A stretch of DNA of 64,000 nt, from contig JAMXIF010000077.1 of assembly GCA_028583685.1 (NCBI GenBank), positions 14,460,138 to 14,524,137 on the forward strand, read 5' to 3'. Under the pieces are notes generated by a model. It worked only from the letters and a program-made list of their open reading frames with translations, made no database searches and was not told the origin of the DNA. This DNA comes from Petaurus breviceps papuanus. Taxonomy: Eukaryota; Chordata; Mammalia; Diprotodontia; Petauridae. The position numbers and the translations under genes are program-made. The first letter of the stretch is position 1. Every line of letters begins with the position of its first letter. Of the stretch, positions 20,860 to 31,159 are shown piece by piece.

Positions 20860-21045
20860 CTTGTGATGTAGCAGATAGAGAACTGGTCAGAAAGTCAGCA
20901 AAATCTGGGTTCAGGTTCTTTCTCTGATACATCCTGGCTTTGTGATCCTGGGAAAACCACTGTGACTCCCCAACATTTATAAGTCACAGAGGAGCTGCTT
21001 GATGACTTGCATTGGTAGGGGGAATTTCTTCATCTAGGGAGTGTA
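20860..21045 (+). repeat. CORE-SINE with extended 3' part
   Basis: GCAGATAGAGAACTGGTCAG, GATACATCCTGGCTTTGTGA, then a 3' block (AACATTTATAAGTCACAGAG, GAGCTGCTTGATGACTTGCA, GGGGGAATTTCTTCATCTAG) related to the one at 47325-47420. It overlaps the end of the minus-strand frame at 20984-21253. Confidence 0.6.
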
Positions 21046-21253
21046 TCAGCAATGCCATATTCACAATGCCTATAGAGATTACAAATATGCTGATATAATT
21101 ATCCATTACAAAATACGTCATGTTTGCCATATGAGGAAATAAACTAGAAAATTTATTAATATACCAAAAGACTGAGTCCCAAAACCAGAAAGTGAAAGCC
21201 ATCAGAGTAGTTATGATATTGGCACAGGTAGATAAAGTAGAAAGCACCCACAT
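20984..21253 (-). CDS. Hypothetical 89-residue membrane-protein-like frame
   Basis: Minus-strand frame with ATG at 21251-21253 (A at -3), in a context that runs straight out of the CpG-rich block at 21290-21545. The predicted product starts MWVLSTLSTCAN and has two hydrophobic stretches, about residues 3-32 (Trp/Phe-rich) and about 50-73. The last ~20 residues overlap a SINE (20860-21045), so that end is repeat-derived. I recognise no family. It could be a decayed intronless retrocopy, a first exon with the rest elsewhere, or chance. A short upstream frame (MAAAAEAVAARSPF, 21412-21456) precedes it. Function unknown; the coding call is weak. Confidence 0.2.
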   Translation of the reverse strand: MWVLSTLSTCANIITTLMAFTFWFWDSVFWYINKFSSLFPHMANMTYFVMDNYISIFVISIGIVNMALLIHSLDEEIPPTNASHQAAPL

Positions 21254-21289
21254 TTTCAAGCCTTTAAAACAGAACAGGCTACCTCAGGC

Positions 21290-21545
21290 AAAGGTCCTCC
21301 TCTCCCCACGCACAGCAACCACCCAGCGTCCTGGAAGCGCGCTCCCAGCAGCTCCGGCCCCTGGCAGGCCTCAGCAGGAGTCCTTAGCAGAAAGTCCTTA
21401 GCAGTCCTAACTCAAAAAGGGCTTCGCGCTGCCACTGCCTCTGCTGCTGCCGCCATCACCACCACCGCCAGCCACCGCAGGAACACTAGCTTGGCTTCCG
21501 CTTCCTCTTGCTCCGCCCCTTCCTGCTACGTCAGCAAGTCCAACG
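21290..21545 (-). promoter_or_regulatory. CpG-rich promoter-like block (CRE, GC-box, ETS, YY1 motifs)
   Basis: I count 14 CpG within 21301-21545; the rest of the window is CpG-poor. On the minus strand the order is: TGACGTA (CRE-like, 21527-21533), GGGGCGGAG (GC box, 21511-21519), two GGAAG ETS-type cores (about 21495-21506), ATGGCGGC (YY1-like, 21449-21456). There is no TATA box. Such a cluster is typical of TATA-less housekeeping promoters with a noncoding first exon, and AG|GTAGCC at about 21278-21284 could be a splice donor. It may instead be the 5' end of a processed retrocopy. Orientation is inferred from motif order and is not proven. Confidence 0.5.
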
Positions 21546-21559
21546 GGGCATGGAAGATC

Positions 21560-22085
21560 TTTAAATCCCATAACCCTTACAGGGAGTTTCCTCTAACAGT
21601 GAAATCGTAGGCCAATACCCAAAGAGATAGGCCAAAAGAGAAGAAGGAGACTGTGTGTGGAGTGTCTTGGGGGAAAAAAAATTCTGTGATCTAGAGAAGG
21701 GCAAGGCATGATGGGCCATAGAAAAACGAGACAAAAGAGTACTCACCCTCCTTTAACTCCCAGGACCTACATCAGAAACTTGCTATGATCCTAACCTTTT
21801 CTTTACAAAAGTTTTTCAACTCTCTCTAGGGATTTTTTCCCCTCCTATGGGAACATATCTTTGATGACCAGAAAGGAAATCAATGGGAAGGTATCATTTG
21901 CTTTGCATCCAACCTTACTGAAAAAGGCCAGTTCCTCAAAACAAGTGATTCCTGTAGTGTTACTTTAAATAGGCAACCCCTGTTCCCCCAACCTTCTGCA
22001 TTCTTCCCCCCCCCCCCACCCCTGCCCCCCCCCTGGCTTCCCTAGGGAGCCTGTTTTTTTTTTTTCCTAGTTCTTTCATTAGCAA
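21560..22085. other. No gene seen; poly-C rich unclassified sequence
   Basis: Contains a long C-rich run at about 22005-22032 and a T run at about 22053-22067. No repeat family or coding support. Confidence 0.4.
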
Positions 22086-22089
22086 GAAG

Positions 22090-22650
22090 TCAAAGACTTA
22101 TAATTGAATTGTGCTTTTCTATTTCTTTTTTCTCAAATTAAATTTCATTTTTCAATTAATAAGATTTTATTTTCTTTCCACTCCCCTCACCCATTGAAAA
22201 GAAAAACAAAACCCTTGCAAGAAATATGTATAGTCAAACAAAAAAATGACTAATAATAGCCATATCAAAAAATTTGTGTTTCATTAGGCAGATTTAATCC
22301 ATTATGTCTTTGTGAAAAGGTGAGGAGTCAGTCTTCCTTATTGGTCCTCTGGAATCCTGATTGGTCAGTGCATTTATTAGAGTTTGTAAGTCTTTTCAAA
22401 ATTGTTCATTTTTATCATGTTGTCATAGTTTAAATTGTTTTCCTGGTTCTGCTGCCTTTGGGTTGTATCAGTTTTCTCAGGTTTCTCTGAAACGGTCCCT
22501 TTCATCATTTCTTACAGAGCAATAGTATTTGTTACATCCATATACCTTAATTTGTTCAGATATTCACCAGCTGATGGGCACTCCCTTAGTTTCCAATTCT
22601 CTTCGACCGCAAAAAGAGCTACTATAAATATTTTTGCATACTATATATAT
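22090..22650 (-). repeat. L1 LINE 3' region (reverse)
   Basis: Marsupial-type L1 3' sequence in reverse: CCCATTGAAAAGAAAAACAA, GTCCTCTGGAATCCTGATTG, AAATTGTTTTCCTGGTTCTG, CCTTTCATCATTTCTTACAG, CAGCTGATGGGCACTCCC, AGAGCTACTATAAATATTTT. Confidence 0.75.
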
Positions 22651-22654
22651 TTAT

Positions 22655-22740
22655 GATGATAATAGTTGACATTTTAATAGCATCTGCTATGTTCCAGGCA
22701 CTGTGCTAAACATTTTACAAATATAGACCTTTTCTAGATA
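22655..22740 (-). repeat. MIR-type SINE 3' fragment
   Basis: TAATAGCATCTGCTATGTTC and GGCACTGTGCTAAACATTTT. Confidence 0.6.
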
Positions 22741-22744
22741 AAAA

Positions 22745-23346
22745 ATGTGCACGATAACTTTATTATATATTTAAAAGGAATAGCAATTTATACATAATAG
22801 ATTTGCAGTTTCATGTGTAATCATCTTTAAAAATTATATTGTTATGAAAATACTTGTTTTATTCCATAAATTAAAAATGAAATAATAAATGAATGTAAAA
22901 ACCCTTCACAAACGTAGGCCTTTTTGTCTTTGATCTCCTTGGGGGCAGGGAGGGCATGTAGTTATCAGTGGTATTACTGAGTCAGGGTATGAATAGTTTC
23001 AGTAACCTTTGCGGCATGTGAACTGTCTTCACAGGTGTTTGTCAAGACCACTTACCTATCCCAGGGCTGATTGCCCAAGTAAAATAAAATAAAATTAAAA
23101 AATTCTGCTTAGAAATTTCTTGATTATCAGTATATGTGAGGACTGGCTGGCACCCACACAGTACCTTTGATGGCAAAATTACTCTGAATTCCTTTAAAAA
23201 ATCTTTCAGGCTTAAATGGATTCTCAGATATTTATGCCTTCACTTATGTACTTTAACCAGCTCCTCACCTAGAGAGTATTTCTTCAAGTAATTCTCTGCC
23301 AAGTCCTCTAAGCATTTCTTTCTCAGGTGCCTTTCTTGGTTAAGAA
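22745..23346. other. No gene seen; AT-rich sequence
   Basis: AT-rich with an AAAAT-type run near 23080-23100. No identified repeat or coding frame. Confidence 0.4.
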
Positions 23347-23357
23347 TATTTTCTTAA

Positions 23358-23729
23358 TGTTGTACGTTATATGCAGTAACAGCAATATTGTTTGATGGAG
23401 AACTGTGAATGACTTAGCTATTCTCAGCAATGGAATCCCAAAGGACTGATGATGAAGCATACTGTCCGCCTCCAGAGGAAGAACTGATGCTGATTGAAAT
23501 ACAAACTGAAGCATGCTATTTTTCACTTTCTTTCCTTTTTTTCTTTTATTCGAATTTTCTTGTACAAAATTGTTCACATGGAAATGTTTTACATAATTAC
23601 ACATGTATAACCTATATCTGATTGCTTACCATCTCAGGGAGAGGGTGGGGGAAAGGAGGTAAGGAGAGAGAGAATTTGGAACTCAAAACTTGAAATAAAA
23701 ATGTTTAAAAAATTGGGGAAAAAAAGGAT
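23358..23729 (+). repeat. L1 LINE 3' end with target-site duplication
   Basis: 5'-truncated L1 3' end: TGCAGTAACAGCAATATTGT, CCGCCTCCAGAGGAAGAACT, CACATGTATAACCTATATCT, GATTGCTTACCATCTCAGGG and a G/A-rich tail. The 11-base direct repeat TATTTTCTTAA is at 23347-23357 and 23730-23740. Confidence 0.85.
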
Positions 23730-23744
23730 TATTTTCTTAACATA

Positions 23745-24600
23745 TTTCTCTGCTGGAGTTTAGTGTTAGATCCAATGAAAACTCTCCCACTGTCCAGCTC
23801 TCAGCTGCTTTTCCTCTCTGGTTGGCAGTTTCTTCTGCTGCACATACCACCACGGAAGCAAGGTGGCACATTCGGAGTCTTTGGAGTGCCAGGTACCAGT
23901 CTGAGAGTTAATGGGGAGGGATGCATGCCTCATTTCTCTTGAGAATAAGCATAGGCTTATCTTCTGATGTGTAGAGTCCTAGGAAAGATTTGCGCCTGGG
24001 CCAGTGGAGAAAGATAAGGGATTCCTGGAATTCCTACAGCTTTCTCCCTGAGAAATGGATGGTGAAGGGGCAATTAAAGAGGTGAGAGAGTTAGAAGGAG
24101 TTCAACTCCCAAGCAATTCTACAATTCGTATGTTTTTATTTACCACTGACCCTTGACCTCACCCACCAGGAAGTTTTCTGGGCCCATTTATTATCATTGC
24201 TTCGTCAAAGACTTCAAAAAAAAATCATGAGTTCATCACTGTGGATACTGTTTCTGTCAAAGCAGGTCATCATTCCTTTAGGGGGAAATTTTGAGATTCT
24301 GTGGCCCAAACCGCTTGGCAGTCAGTTTTCCTATATATGAGCTTTTCCTAACTTAGCTCAGCTGGTTCTCAGTCAGACTCTGGGGGAAACCTGAAATGTC
24401 TTTCTAGCTTGGTAAGACTTTACAGAGTACATACTCTACTGGCTTCATCTCTGTCATGTGGAGGCATCAGTAACATTAATATTTAATAACAAATTTAATA
24501 ATATAACATAAATATAATATATTAATAACATTATACTATTATGAATTACTAGTAGCATGTTTAATTATAATGAAGAATTCAAAATCCAGGTAAGCTAGGA
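23745..24600. other. No gene seen; mostly unique sequence
   Basis: The 23750-24440 part shows no repeat signature. An AT-rich ATAATAT run lies at about 24475-24560. Confidence 0.4.
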
Positions 24601-24604
24601 TGTG

Positions 24605-24750
24605 AGGGGGGTAGAACCCTAGAGGTGGAGGCAGGAAAATATGAATTCAAATTCCACCTTAGAGACTCACTAGCTGTGTGACCCTGAACAAGTCACTTAA
24701 TCTCTATCTGCCTCAGTTTCTTCAATTACAAAATGGGGATCATCATAGCA
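24605..24750 (+). repeat. MIR/THER-type CORE-SINE
   Basis: GGAAAATATGAATTCAAATT, GACTCACTAGCTGTGTGACC, CTCTATCTGCCTCAGTTTCT. Confidence 0.75.
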
Positions 24751-25024
24751 CTTGTCTCTCTCCTTTCCTCCCCTTCCCAGGCATTATTTCATTCAGTCTC
24801 ACTCTTTCTCTGTGATGCAGGATGTGATATATTGTTGCATATTTATTTGGATGGGTAAATTGTATCCTGAATTTATGAGAGTTCTTCGGGGTTTTCCAGC
24901 AAGTGAGGGATAAGGCCAGGTAAAGCAGACACATCTATTTCCCAAACCATTTCTTTGGCCTTAGAAGAATTGTCAAACCTCCCATTTACACTGTACATAT
25001 TTTGTAACTACATGGTTATTTGCA

Positions 25025-25135
25025 AGTTTTCTCCCCCATTAGAATGCGAGCTCTTTGAGGGGTATTGCTTTTCTGCGCATCCCTGGTGCTTAAACAGTGC
25101 CTGATTAATAAATGTTGACTGACTGACTGACTGAC
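25025..25135 (+). repeat. L2 LINE 3' end with (GACT)n terminus
   Basis: CCCCCATTAGAATGCGAGCT, GTGCTTAAACAGTGCCTGAT, TTAATAAATGTTGACTGACT, ending in four GACT units. Confidence 0.8.
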
Positions 25136-25351
25136 TTTCCTCATCATGGATTGCTTGAATGATACATCTTTTGGGTAATAGGGTCATTGCTTTTCCCCAT
25201 TTCTCCCTTTCCAATGTTCTGCTCGAGCACACATCTATCAGCTATTAACAGAATCTTTGCAGATCCAAGTTTGAAAATTGCTTAAGGAGATTTTGTTGAG
25301 TTGAAAGGGGCTTTGAAGAAGATTTTAGAAAGTTAGGAAGTGTGGCCTGTT

Positions 25352-25603
25352 ATTTAGTCATTTCAGTTGTGTCTGACTCTTCTTGATCCCATTTGGGATT
25401 TTTTTTTGTCAAAGATACTTGAGTGGTTTGCCATTTCCTTCTCCAGTTCATTTTACAGGTGAGGAAACTGAGGCAAACAGGGTTAAGTTACTTACCCAGG
25501 GTCACACAGATAGGAAGTTCCTGAGGCTGGATTTGGACTCTGGAAGATGAGTCTTCCTGACTTCAGGCCTGGTGCTTTATCCATTGTACCACCCAGCTGC
25601 CTC
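25352..25603 (-). repeat. Mar1-like CORE-SINE, full length
   Basis: TGTTATTTAGTCATTTCAGT, TGACTCTTCTTGATCCCATT, GAGGAAACTGAGGCAAACAG, GACTCTGGAAGATGAGTCTT and GTACCACCCAGCTGCCTC. Confidence 0.85.
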
Positions 25604-25609
25604 TAGCCT

Positions 25610-25800
25610 AGTATAGTGGAATGCTGGAGATGGAACCAGGAAACCTGGATTTGAACTATGGCCCTGACACTAATAGTATGACTATGGGCTAGAGTTTGCC
25701 TAGTCCCTGGTTTCCCCATCTAAAAAATGAAGATAATAATGCTTGTACTACCTACTTCACAGGGTTGCCATAAGCAAAGAGCTTTGTATAGTAAGGGATT
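25610..25800 (+). repeat. CORE-SINE
   Basis: TAGTATAGTGGAATGCTGGA, CAGGAAACCTGGATTTGAAC, CCCTGGTTTCCCCATCTAAA, TACTTCACAGGGTTGCCATA and AGAGCTTTGTATAG. Adjacent to an opposite-strand Mar1-like SINE. Confidence 0.75.
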
Positions 25801-25999
25801 GATTGATCAGGCCACCCTTAATCAATCATGTCCTTCCAATCTACCTGTAAGAGGCAGGTAGCAGAGGTAATAAGGTATAAGAGGTAATAATAACCTTTCA
25901 GACATTGGATCATTTGTATATGAAAGGATTGTGGTATTATTGTACTTAGTGGATCATTATAATTATGGTCATTGACATTCCTATGGAGAAATAGGACAC

Positions 26000-26685
26000 T
26001 CAAAGAAGAGGGTGAAATCTAGGGGAAAACACTTGGCATTGTCAGTAAAGGTTAGAGCAAGGTGTTGAGAAGATATTGCCTTTGGTTATTCCTCTCCCTT
26101 TTCTTTCTCCTCCCGGTCTTTGTGTTTCTTTGAACACCAGCCCAAGGGGACTGAACTTTGGCTTTGATCTGTATTTTGTAAAGTATGCCTTCTTTTTTTC
26201 CTTGTCCTTTTACTAAATATTTTTTGTTTGGGGAAGAGGCAGAGAGAGAGAGATGCTACTCCCCCAGATCAGGTTGGGGGAGCATGCTAGCATTCCTCAG
26301 GAGCCCTCCCCAAGGTCTCTGCTTCTCTTCAGCTAAGTCTTCCCTATCACCTCATCTCCCTCCACATGCTCTAGGTCTCCACTGCTCCATTTTCTGGGTC
26401 TAGATGGATGGTTCATTTCCTTTTATGCCATTAAAAGGTTACCTTTTCATCTGAGCTATCGGCAAATATTTGCCAGGAGCTCTAGGGAAAAGCTGCCAAC
26501 TTACTGGAGTGTGACAGAGATGCCGAGAGCCGACTGTCTAGCAAGCTCTGCTGAGTTCCACTTTTGTCATTTTCACAAGTGTCTGACAGACATACTCTGT
26601 GCCCGCATTCCTCTGGGTTTCAGTCTAGATTTAGTATGTGTGCCTATGCAGACAACCTCCCAAATTTTATCTGTCCTTCCCCTAC
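26000..26685. other. No gene seen; apparently unique sequence
   Basis: CT-rich stretches at 26080-26120. Short frames lack domains. Confidence 0.35.
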
Positions 26686-26689
26686 CCTT

Positions 26690-26955
26690 TGTTGGAAAGA
26701 GTGATGGACTTGGAGTCAGAAGACCTGGGTTGAATCTTGCCTTTGCCACTTAGTACCTGTGTGACCTTGAAAAAGAGTATTTCTTTGAGTTTCAGATTTC
26801 TAATTTCTTAAATAAGGGGCTTGGACAATATGGCCATCAAAATTTTTGGTCAATTATTCTTGGATTAGCACTTTTACATCCGGGTTGTTGTGAGGACCAA
26901 ATAAGATAACCTTGGTAATACACTTGCAAACCTTAAAGGGTGATGTAAATATCAT
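26690..26955 (+). repeat. MIR/THER-type CORE-SINE
   Basis: GAAAGAGTGATGGACTTGGA, GTCAGAAGACCTGGGTTGAA, CACTTAGTACCTGTGTGACC, then TTGTTGTGAGGACCAAATAA and AACCTTAAAGGGTGATGTAA. Confidence 0.8.
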
Positions 26956-26999
26956 CTTCATTCCTGGCTCCACCCCTGACTCTTGAGACGTTTTCTTCT

Positions 27000-27200
27000 C
27001 TTCCTTAGCAGTCTTACTCCCTTTCAAGTACCTCCCTCCCTCCCTTTTCAGCTGTCTTTTATATGTTTTACCCCCTTTTCCCCCATTATAACATAAATTC
27101 CTTTGTGGGAGGGTGGTGGGGAAGAGATCTGTCTGTTTTGCTTATATTTGTATTTCTAGCACTTAGCACAGTGCTTGCTACAGAGTAAACTCTTCAGAAA
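27000..27200 (+). repeat. L2 LINE 3' end
   Basis: CAGTCTTACTCCCTTTCAAG, TTGTATTTCTAGCACTTAGC, CACAGTGCTTGCTACAGAGT. Confidence 0.7.
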
Positions 27201-27544
27201 TGCACTGTCTATTCATTCTCTGATCCTCCCTTCATCTTTATTTAACCCTACCATTTTTTTTTTTACCTTGCTTATGTACCACCCATCGCTCTCAGTAAAA
27301 TTAATGCCACAGTTCTCTTACCACTTACCTGGAATAGATGGTTCATGCCCTGGGAATGGTGTTGGCTCTTGGAAAGTCGATGCAATTTTCTATAAAAATG
27401 ATTTGGTAAACCTGCCTGATCAGAGCAATAAGGGTCAATAAATGGGATGAGAACCCCAGGATTAGATCTGGGATTTCACTGGTGCAAGGAACTCCCAATA
27501 AGGAAAACTTCTCCATTAATGTGTATGGGAACTTTTTCTCTAGA

Positions 27545-27660
27545 GGGTTTCCTGGGGGCACTGGGATTAAGTGATTTTCCCAAGGTTACAAAACCAGTTT
27601 ATGTGAGAGATGGGACTGAATCCAGGGTCTACTTTCTACTATATCATGCTGCCTCTAGAG
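27545..27660 (-). repeat. MIR-type SINE fragment
   Basis: GGGATTAAGTGATTTTCCCA, AGGTTACAAAACCAGTTTAT, TATCATGCTGCCTCT. Confidence 0.6.
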
Positions 27661-27689
27661 GCATTTTTTTTTTAAAGAAAAGAAAGAAA

Positions 27690-27830
27690 ATATTTATAGA
27701 GATATCTAAGGTTTGCATAATGTTTTATATACAATTTATTGTTTGATCTTCACCACTGAAGTGATTATCCCCATCTTGGAGGTGAGAAAACTGAAGCTTA
27801 ACAGGTAAAGTGACTTGGCCAGTGTCACAA
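27690..27830 (-). repeat. MIR-type SINE fragment
   Basis: TATCCCCATCTTGGAGGTGA, GAAAACTGAAGCTTAACAGG, TAAAGTGACTTGGCCAGTGT. Confidence 0.6.
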
Positions 27831-27837
27831 GATTTGT

Positions 27838-28272
27838 GTGTCTCACTTGGGGTCCAGTACAGTTTCCAGCACCTCATGGTACAGTTCTGCTGAATGTGAG
27901 AAAGAAAATCAAGTGCCCCCTTATCTGGTGTGGGGGAGCCTCCCTCCCTTCTGTGCCCTCAGCTTTCATTCAGAGCTCTGTCAAAGTGCCTTGCTATTGT
28001 TGGAGTATGGATGCCTCTTTGGTGTGTATTATCCTGCCAACCACCCCTCTCACCCTTGCCCATCTCCGCAATGGAAGCTCAGCCTATGGAAATGTTTTGT
28101 CTTTTCAGCCTTCCAAGGTCTGTACTTTGTGTTCCAAGGAACTCTCCAAAAAGGAATTTTTTTAAAAAGCAGCCTCACAGATGATCAAAGAGAGGGCATA
28201 AAAATCGGCGACGTGATGTTGGCAAGGTTGCCAACGTCTCTCTTTATCTTTGGTCTGAGCACACAGATCTGA
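27838..28272 (+). other. Region open in three overlapping + frames; coding unproven
   Basis: The longest frame is 144 codons, with others at 27815-28165 and 27930-28184. The product begins MSHLGSSTVSSTSWYSSAEC and shows no domain, signal or repeat. Three overlapping open frames more likely reflect stop-poor pyrimidine-rich composition than coding. The underlying DNA is not an obvious repeat. Confidence 0.15.
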
Positions 28273-28374
28273 GACAGTGTCTCCCCCATTGGCCCCTGGC
28301 TGTCATGACTCTAGGGGACTCAGAGAAATAGGGAAAAGGCAAAATTAATACTTTGAAGAAATTCAGCTTTCCTT

Positions 28375-28515
28375 TCTTTCTCTCTTTCAGTCTCTCTCCA
28401 TTCCCTTTCCCTTCTTTTTCCTTTCCCTTTCTTCTTCCTCTTCCTTTTCTCTTCCTCTCCTCTTCCTTCCCTTTCCTTTTCCTTTTCTTTCTTTTCTTTT
28501 TTTTCTTCCTCCAAG
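28375..28515. repeat. Polypyrimidine (CT-rich) tract
   Basis: About 140 bases of nearly pure C/T with CTTTTCC and TTCCTCTT units. The Lys/Glu/Arg-rich minus frames here are the translated tract. Confidence 0.9.
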
Positions 28516-28940
28516 AAGGAGGTGTTTGAAATTGTATTTTCACTTTATGTCTAAACATCATTTAGCTTGTCAGAGACTGCATATTTAGTACCAAGACATT
28601 ATCCTAAAGGACTCAGTAGTGTCTTACTTGGGAATATTAGGTTTCTATAAAGTGATTGTTTAATGGTAGATCACAGTTGATACTGCTTTTATCCAATAAG
28701 AGAGGAAAACTTTAAATGGGGAGTTCACTGACAGAGATCAATACCTCTATCCTAACAGGCCTTCTGGGTACAAATCATAGACACCCACACCCTGCTCTGT
28801 GTAGGGTGGTAGAAGGCAAACAGAATACAGATAGCCACAGTCAGAAGGCAGCATCTCTCTTTCGAAGTCATCATAGTTAGAAGAGAAGCCATTCTTTTTT
28901 TTTTTAATGCTAGGCCCTTTGAAGTAGACACATCTTTATT
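28516..28940. other. No gene seen; apparently unique sequence
   Basis: No repeat family or coding signature recognised. Confidence 0.35.
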
Positions 28941-28944
28941 CATA

Positions 28945-29150
28945 GCATCATAGTGTCATAGATTTAGAGCTACAAAGCTTTCAGGTCTCCTAGTCCAATC
29001 CAATCATTTTTACAGATTAGCAAACTAAACCCAAGAAAGGTTTAGTGACTTGCCCAGAGTTAATGCAGGTTGTATGTGGCAAATCCTGGACTTGAACTGT
29101 CGTCTTCAGACTTCCCATCTAGTGATCTAAATCTTCCACCACCCCTTACA
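28945..29150 (-). repeat. MIR3/THER2-like SINE
   Basis: ATCATAGTGTCATAGATTTA, GAGCTACAAAGCTTTCAGGT, TAGTCCAATCCAATCATTTT, GTGACTTGCCCAGAGTTAAT. Confidence 0.7.
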
Positions 29151-29205
29151 ATCCTGCATTTATGATTCTGAGATTCTTGTTTTTAATTGTTTCCTCCCCT
29201 TAATC

Positions 29206-29460
29206 AAGGGCTTCCTAACCTGGTACTTGGACTTGTTTCTCAAAAAAATTTTTTTGATAACTGTATTTTTAGATGATTAGTTTCTCTCTCTCTTTCTCCA
29301 TAGATATAGATATAAAATATAACTATAATATTTATAATATAACATCATATTATATGTATTATATATTAGTTTATGCATTTACAAACATGTTTCTGAGAAG
29401 GGGCCAATAGCTTTCAGCAGATTGCCAAAGGGGTCCATGACACCAAAAAGATTTGGTCTA
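29206..29460. repeat. hAT-like non-autonomous DNA element
   Basis: GGGCTTCCTAACCTGGTACT at the left, a TTTTTTTGATAACTGTATTT middle, TTCTGAGAAGGGGCCAATAG, then AAAGGGGTCCATGACACC. The same order of blocks occurs at 38015-38185. An AT-rich microsatellite has grown inside (about 29300-29370). Confidence 0.55.
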
Positions 29461-29549
29461 AACTTGGCCTAACTTATGTTTCATACCCCTGCCAAACTGG
29501 TCTTCCTGGAATATGGCTTTAATGATGTCTTTTTCTCTTCATAAGAATC

Positions 29550-29780
29550 TACAGAGGCAGCCTGGCATAGTAGAAAGAGTATTGGGCTTAGAGTTGGGAA
29601 GATATGGGTTTGAATCCTGACTGATGATTACTGGGTTTGTGAGTATACGCAGTTCATTCAACCCCTTCTGAGCTTTACTTACCTCATCTGTAATAATAAC
29701 ATATATATTACTTATATAATGTAGCACAGGGTGATTGTGAATATCAAATGAGATGATGGATATGAAACTTTGTACATGAT
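29550..29780 (+). repeat. CORE-SINE
   Basis: GGCAGCCTGGCATAGTAGAA, AGAGTATTGGGCTTAGAGTT, CTTACCTCATCTGTAATAAT, ATCAAATGAGATGATGGATA. Confidence 0.75.
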
Positions 29781-30044
29781 AACTCTCATTAACATGGTTG
29801 ATCTGATTATACAATTAACCAACAATTATTCATTGATTTGAGGAAGAATTTATTGACCACTGGTGGTAGTGGCTTTTGTGGGTGGAAGCATACAAAAGAA
29901 ATGTTGTCAGTATTGCCAACGTTGAGGGCACAAAACACAAAAATGGAGCTATTTGAGGGCACTACATGGCAGTTTGTAGTCAAGTTAAAATGTAGTCAAG
30001 TACCAAATGTTAAAGTACTCTGAATGACCCAGAGAAGGAAGAGA

Positions 30045-30220
30045 TGAGCATAGCCTGTTGTGGTATAGAAGAACGGGGACTTGGAGATGTTTGAGAGAGA
30101 CCAGCATTCAAATCCAGTCTCCAATGCTTACTAGCTGTGTGACCACAGGCAAGTCAGTGAACGTAATTTTTCTTATCTGAAGATGAAAATGAAAATGCTA
30201 AACTATTTAAATTGTGTTTC
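30045..30220 (+). repeat. CORE-SINE
   Basis: TTGTGGTATAGAAGAACGGG, CATTCAAATCCAGTCTCCAA, TGCTTACTAGCTGTGTGACC. Confidence 0.75.
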
Positions 30221-30224
30221 CTCA

Positions 30225-30890
30225 TGTTAGCAAAGTGAGCATAACAGACATTCAAGAAATGTTGATGGAATGAATAAAGGAATGAATGGACAAAAGGACA
30301 AAATCTGATAGACTAATAATATAGTAAAATAGTGTGGTGAAAAGAATATTAAAAAAGTTAGGTGACCCAAGTTCTGATACAGTCCAGTCCAGTTCACAGC
30401 CAATTGGAAGAAATAAGGTTTATTCTAGCATCTCACACTGTGTACCAAGATAAGCTTCAAATGGATACATGACCTTGAATTGAATTCACTATAGTCCTTA
30501 TAACCTATAATCTTGAATACACACATACATATATGTAGACACACATATATGTGTATATGTATGTGTGCTACCTTCTATAGCATTGACTTAGACACTATAT
30601 AGAATAAAATAAAGATGGAGGAAATGTGTCCAAAAAGAGGCTGCAACCCCGTGGCAGCACCAGGTAGAGAGGGGGATTAACATGAAAAAAAGACTACATC
30701 GCTGTGTGAATTCTTACAATTCTTTCCTATATTTCTCTGAATCCCTCCTATTTGTCATTTCTTACTTCACTATACACTATTATTGTTACATTCATTCTTG
30801 TTTTTACCATTCTCCAAATGATGTGCTCGTATGCTATTTCCATTCCCCCCTCCCCCCGCCCCACACACACACTTTTAGGGTGAAGGAATT
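30225..30890. other. No gene seen; TA/CA-rich unclassified sequence
   Basis: Includes an ACACATATATGTG-type microsatellite at about 30520-30570. No coding or family signature otherwise. Confidence 0.4.
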
Positions 30891-31156
<266 letters not shown>

Positions 31157-31159
31157 ACT

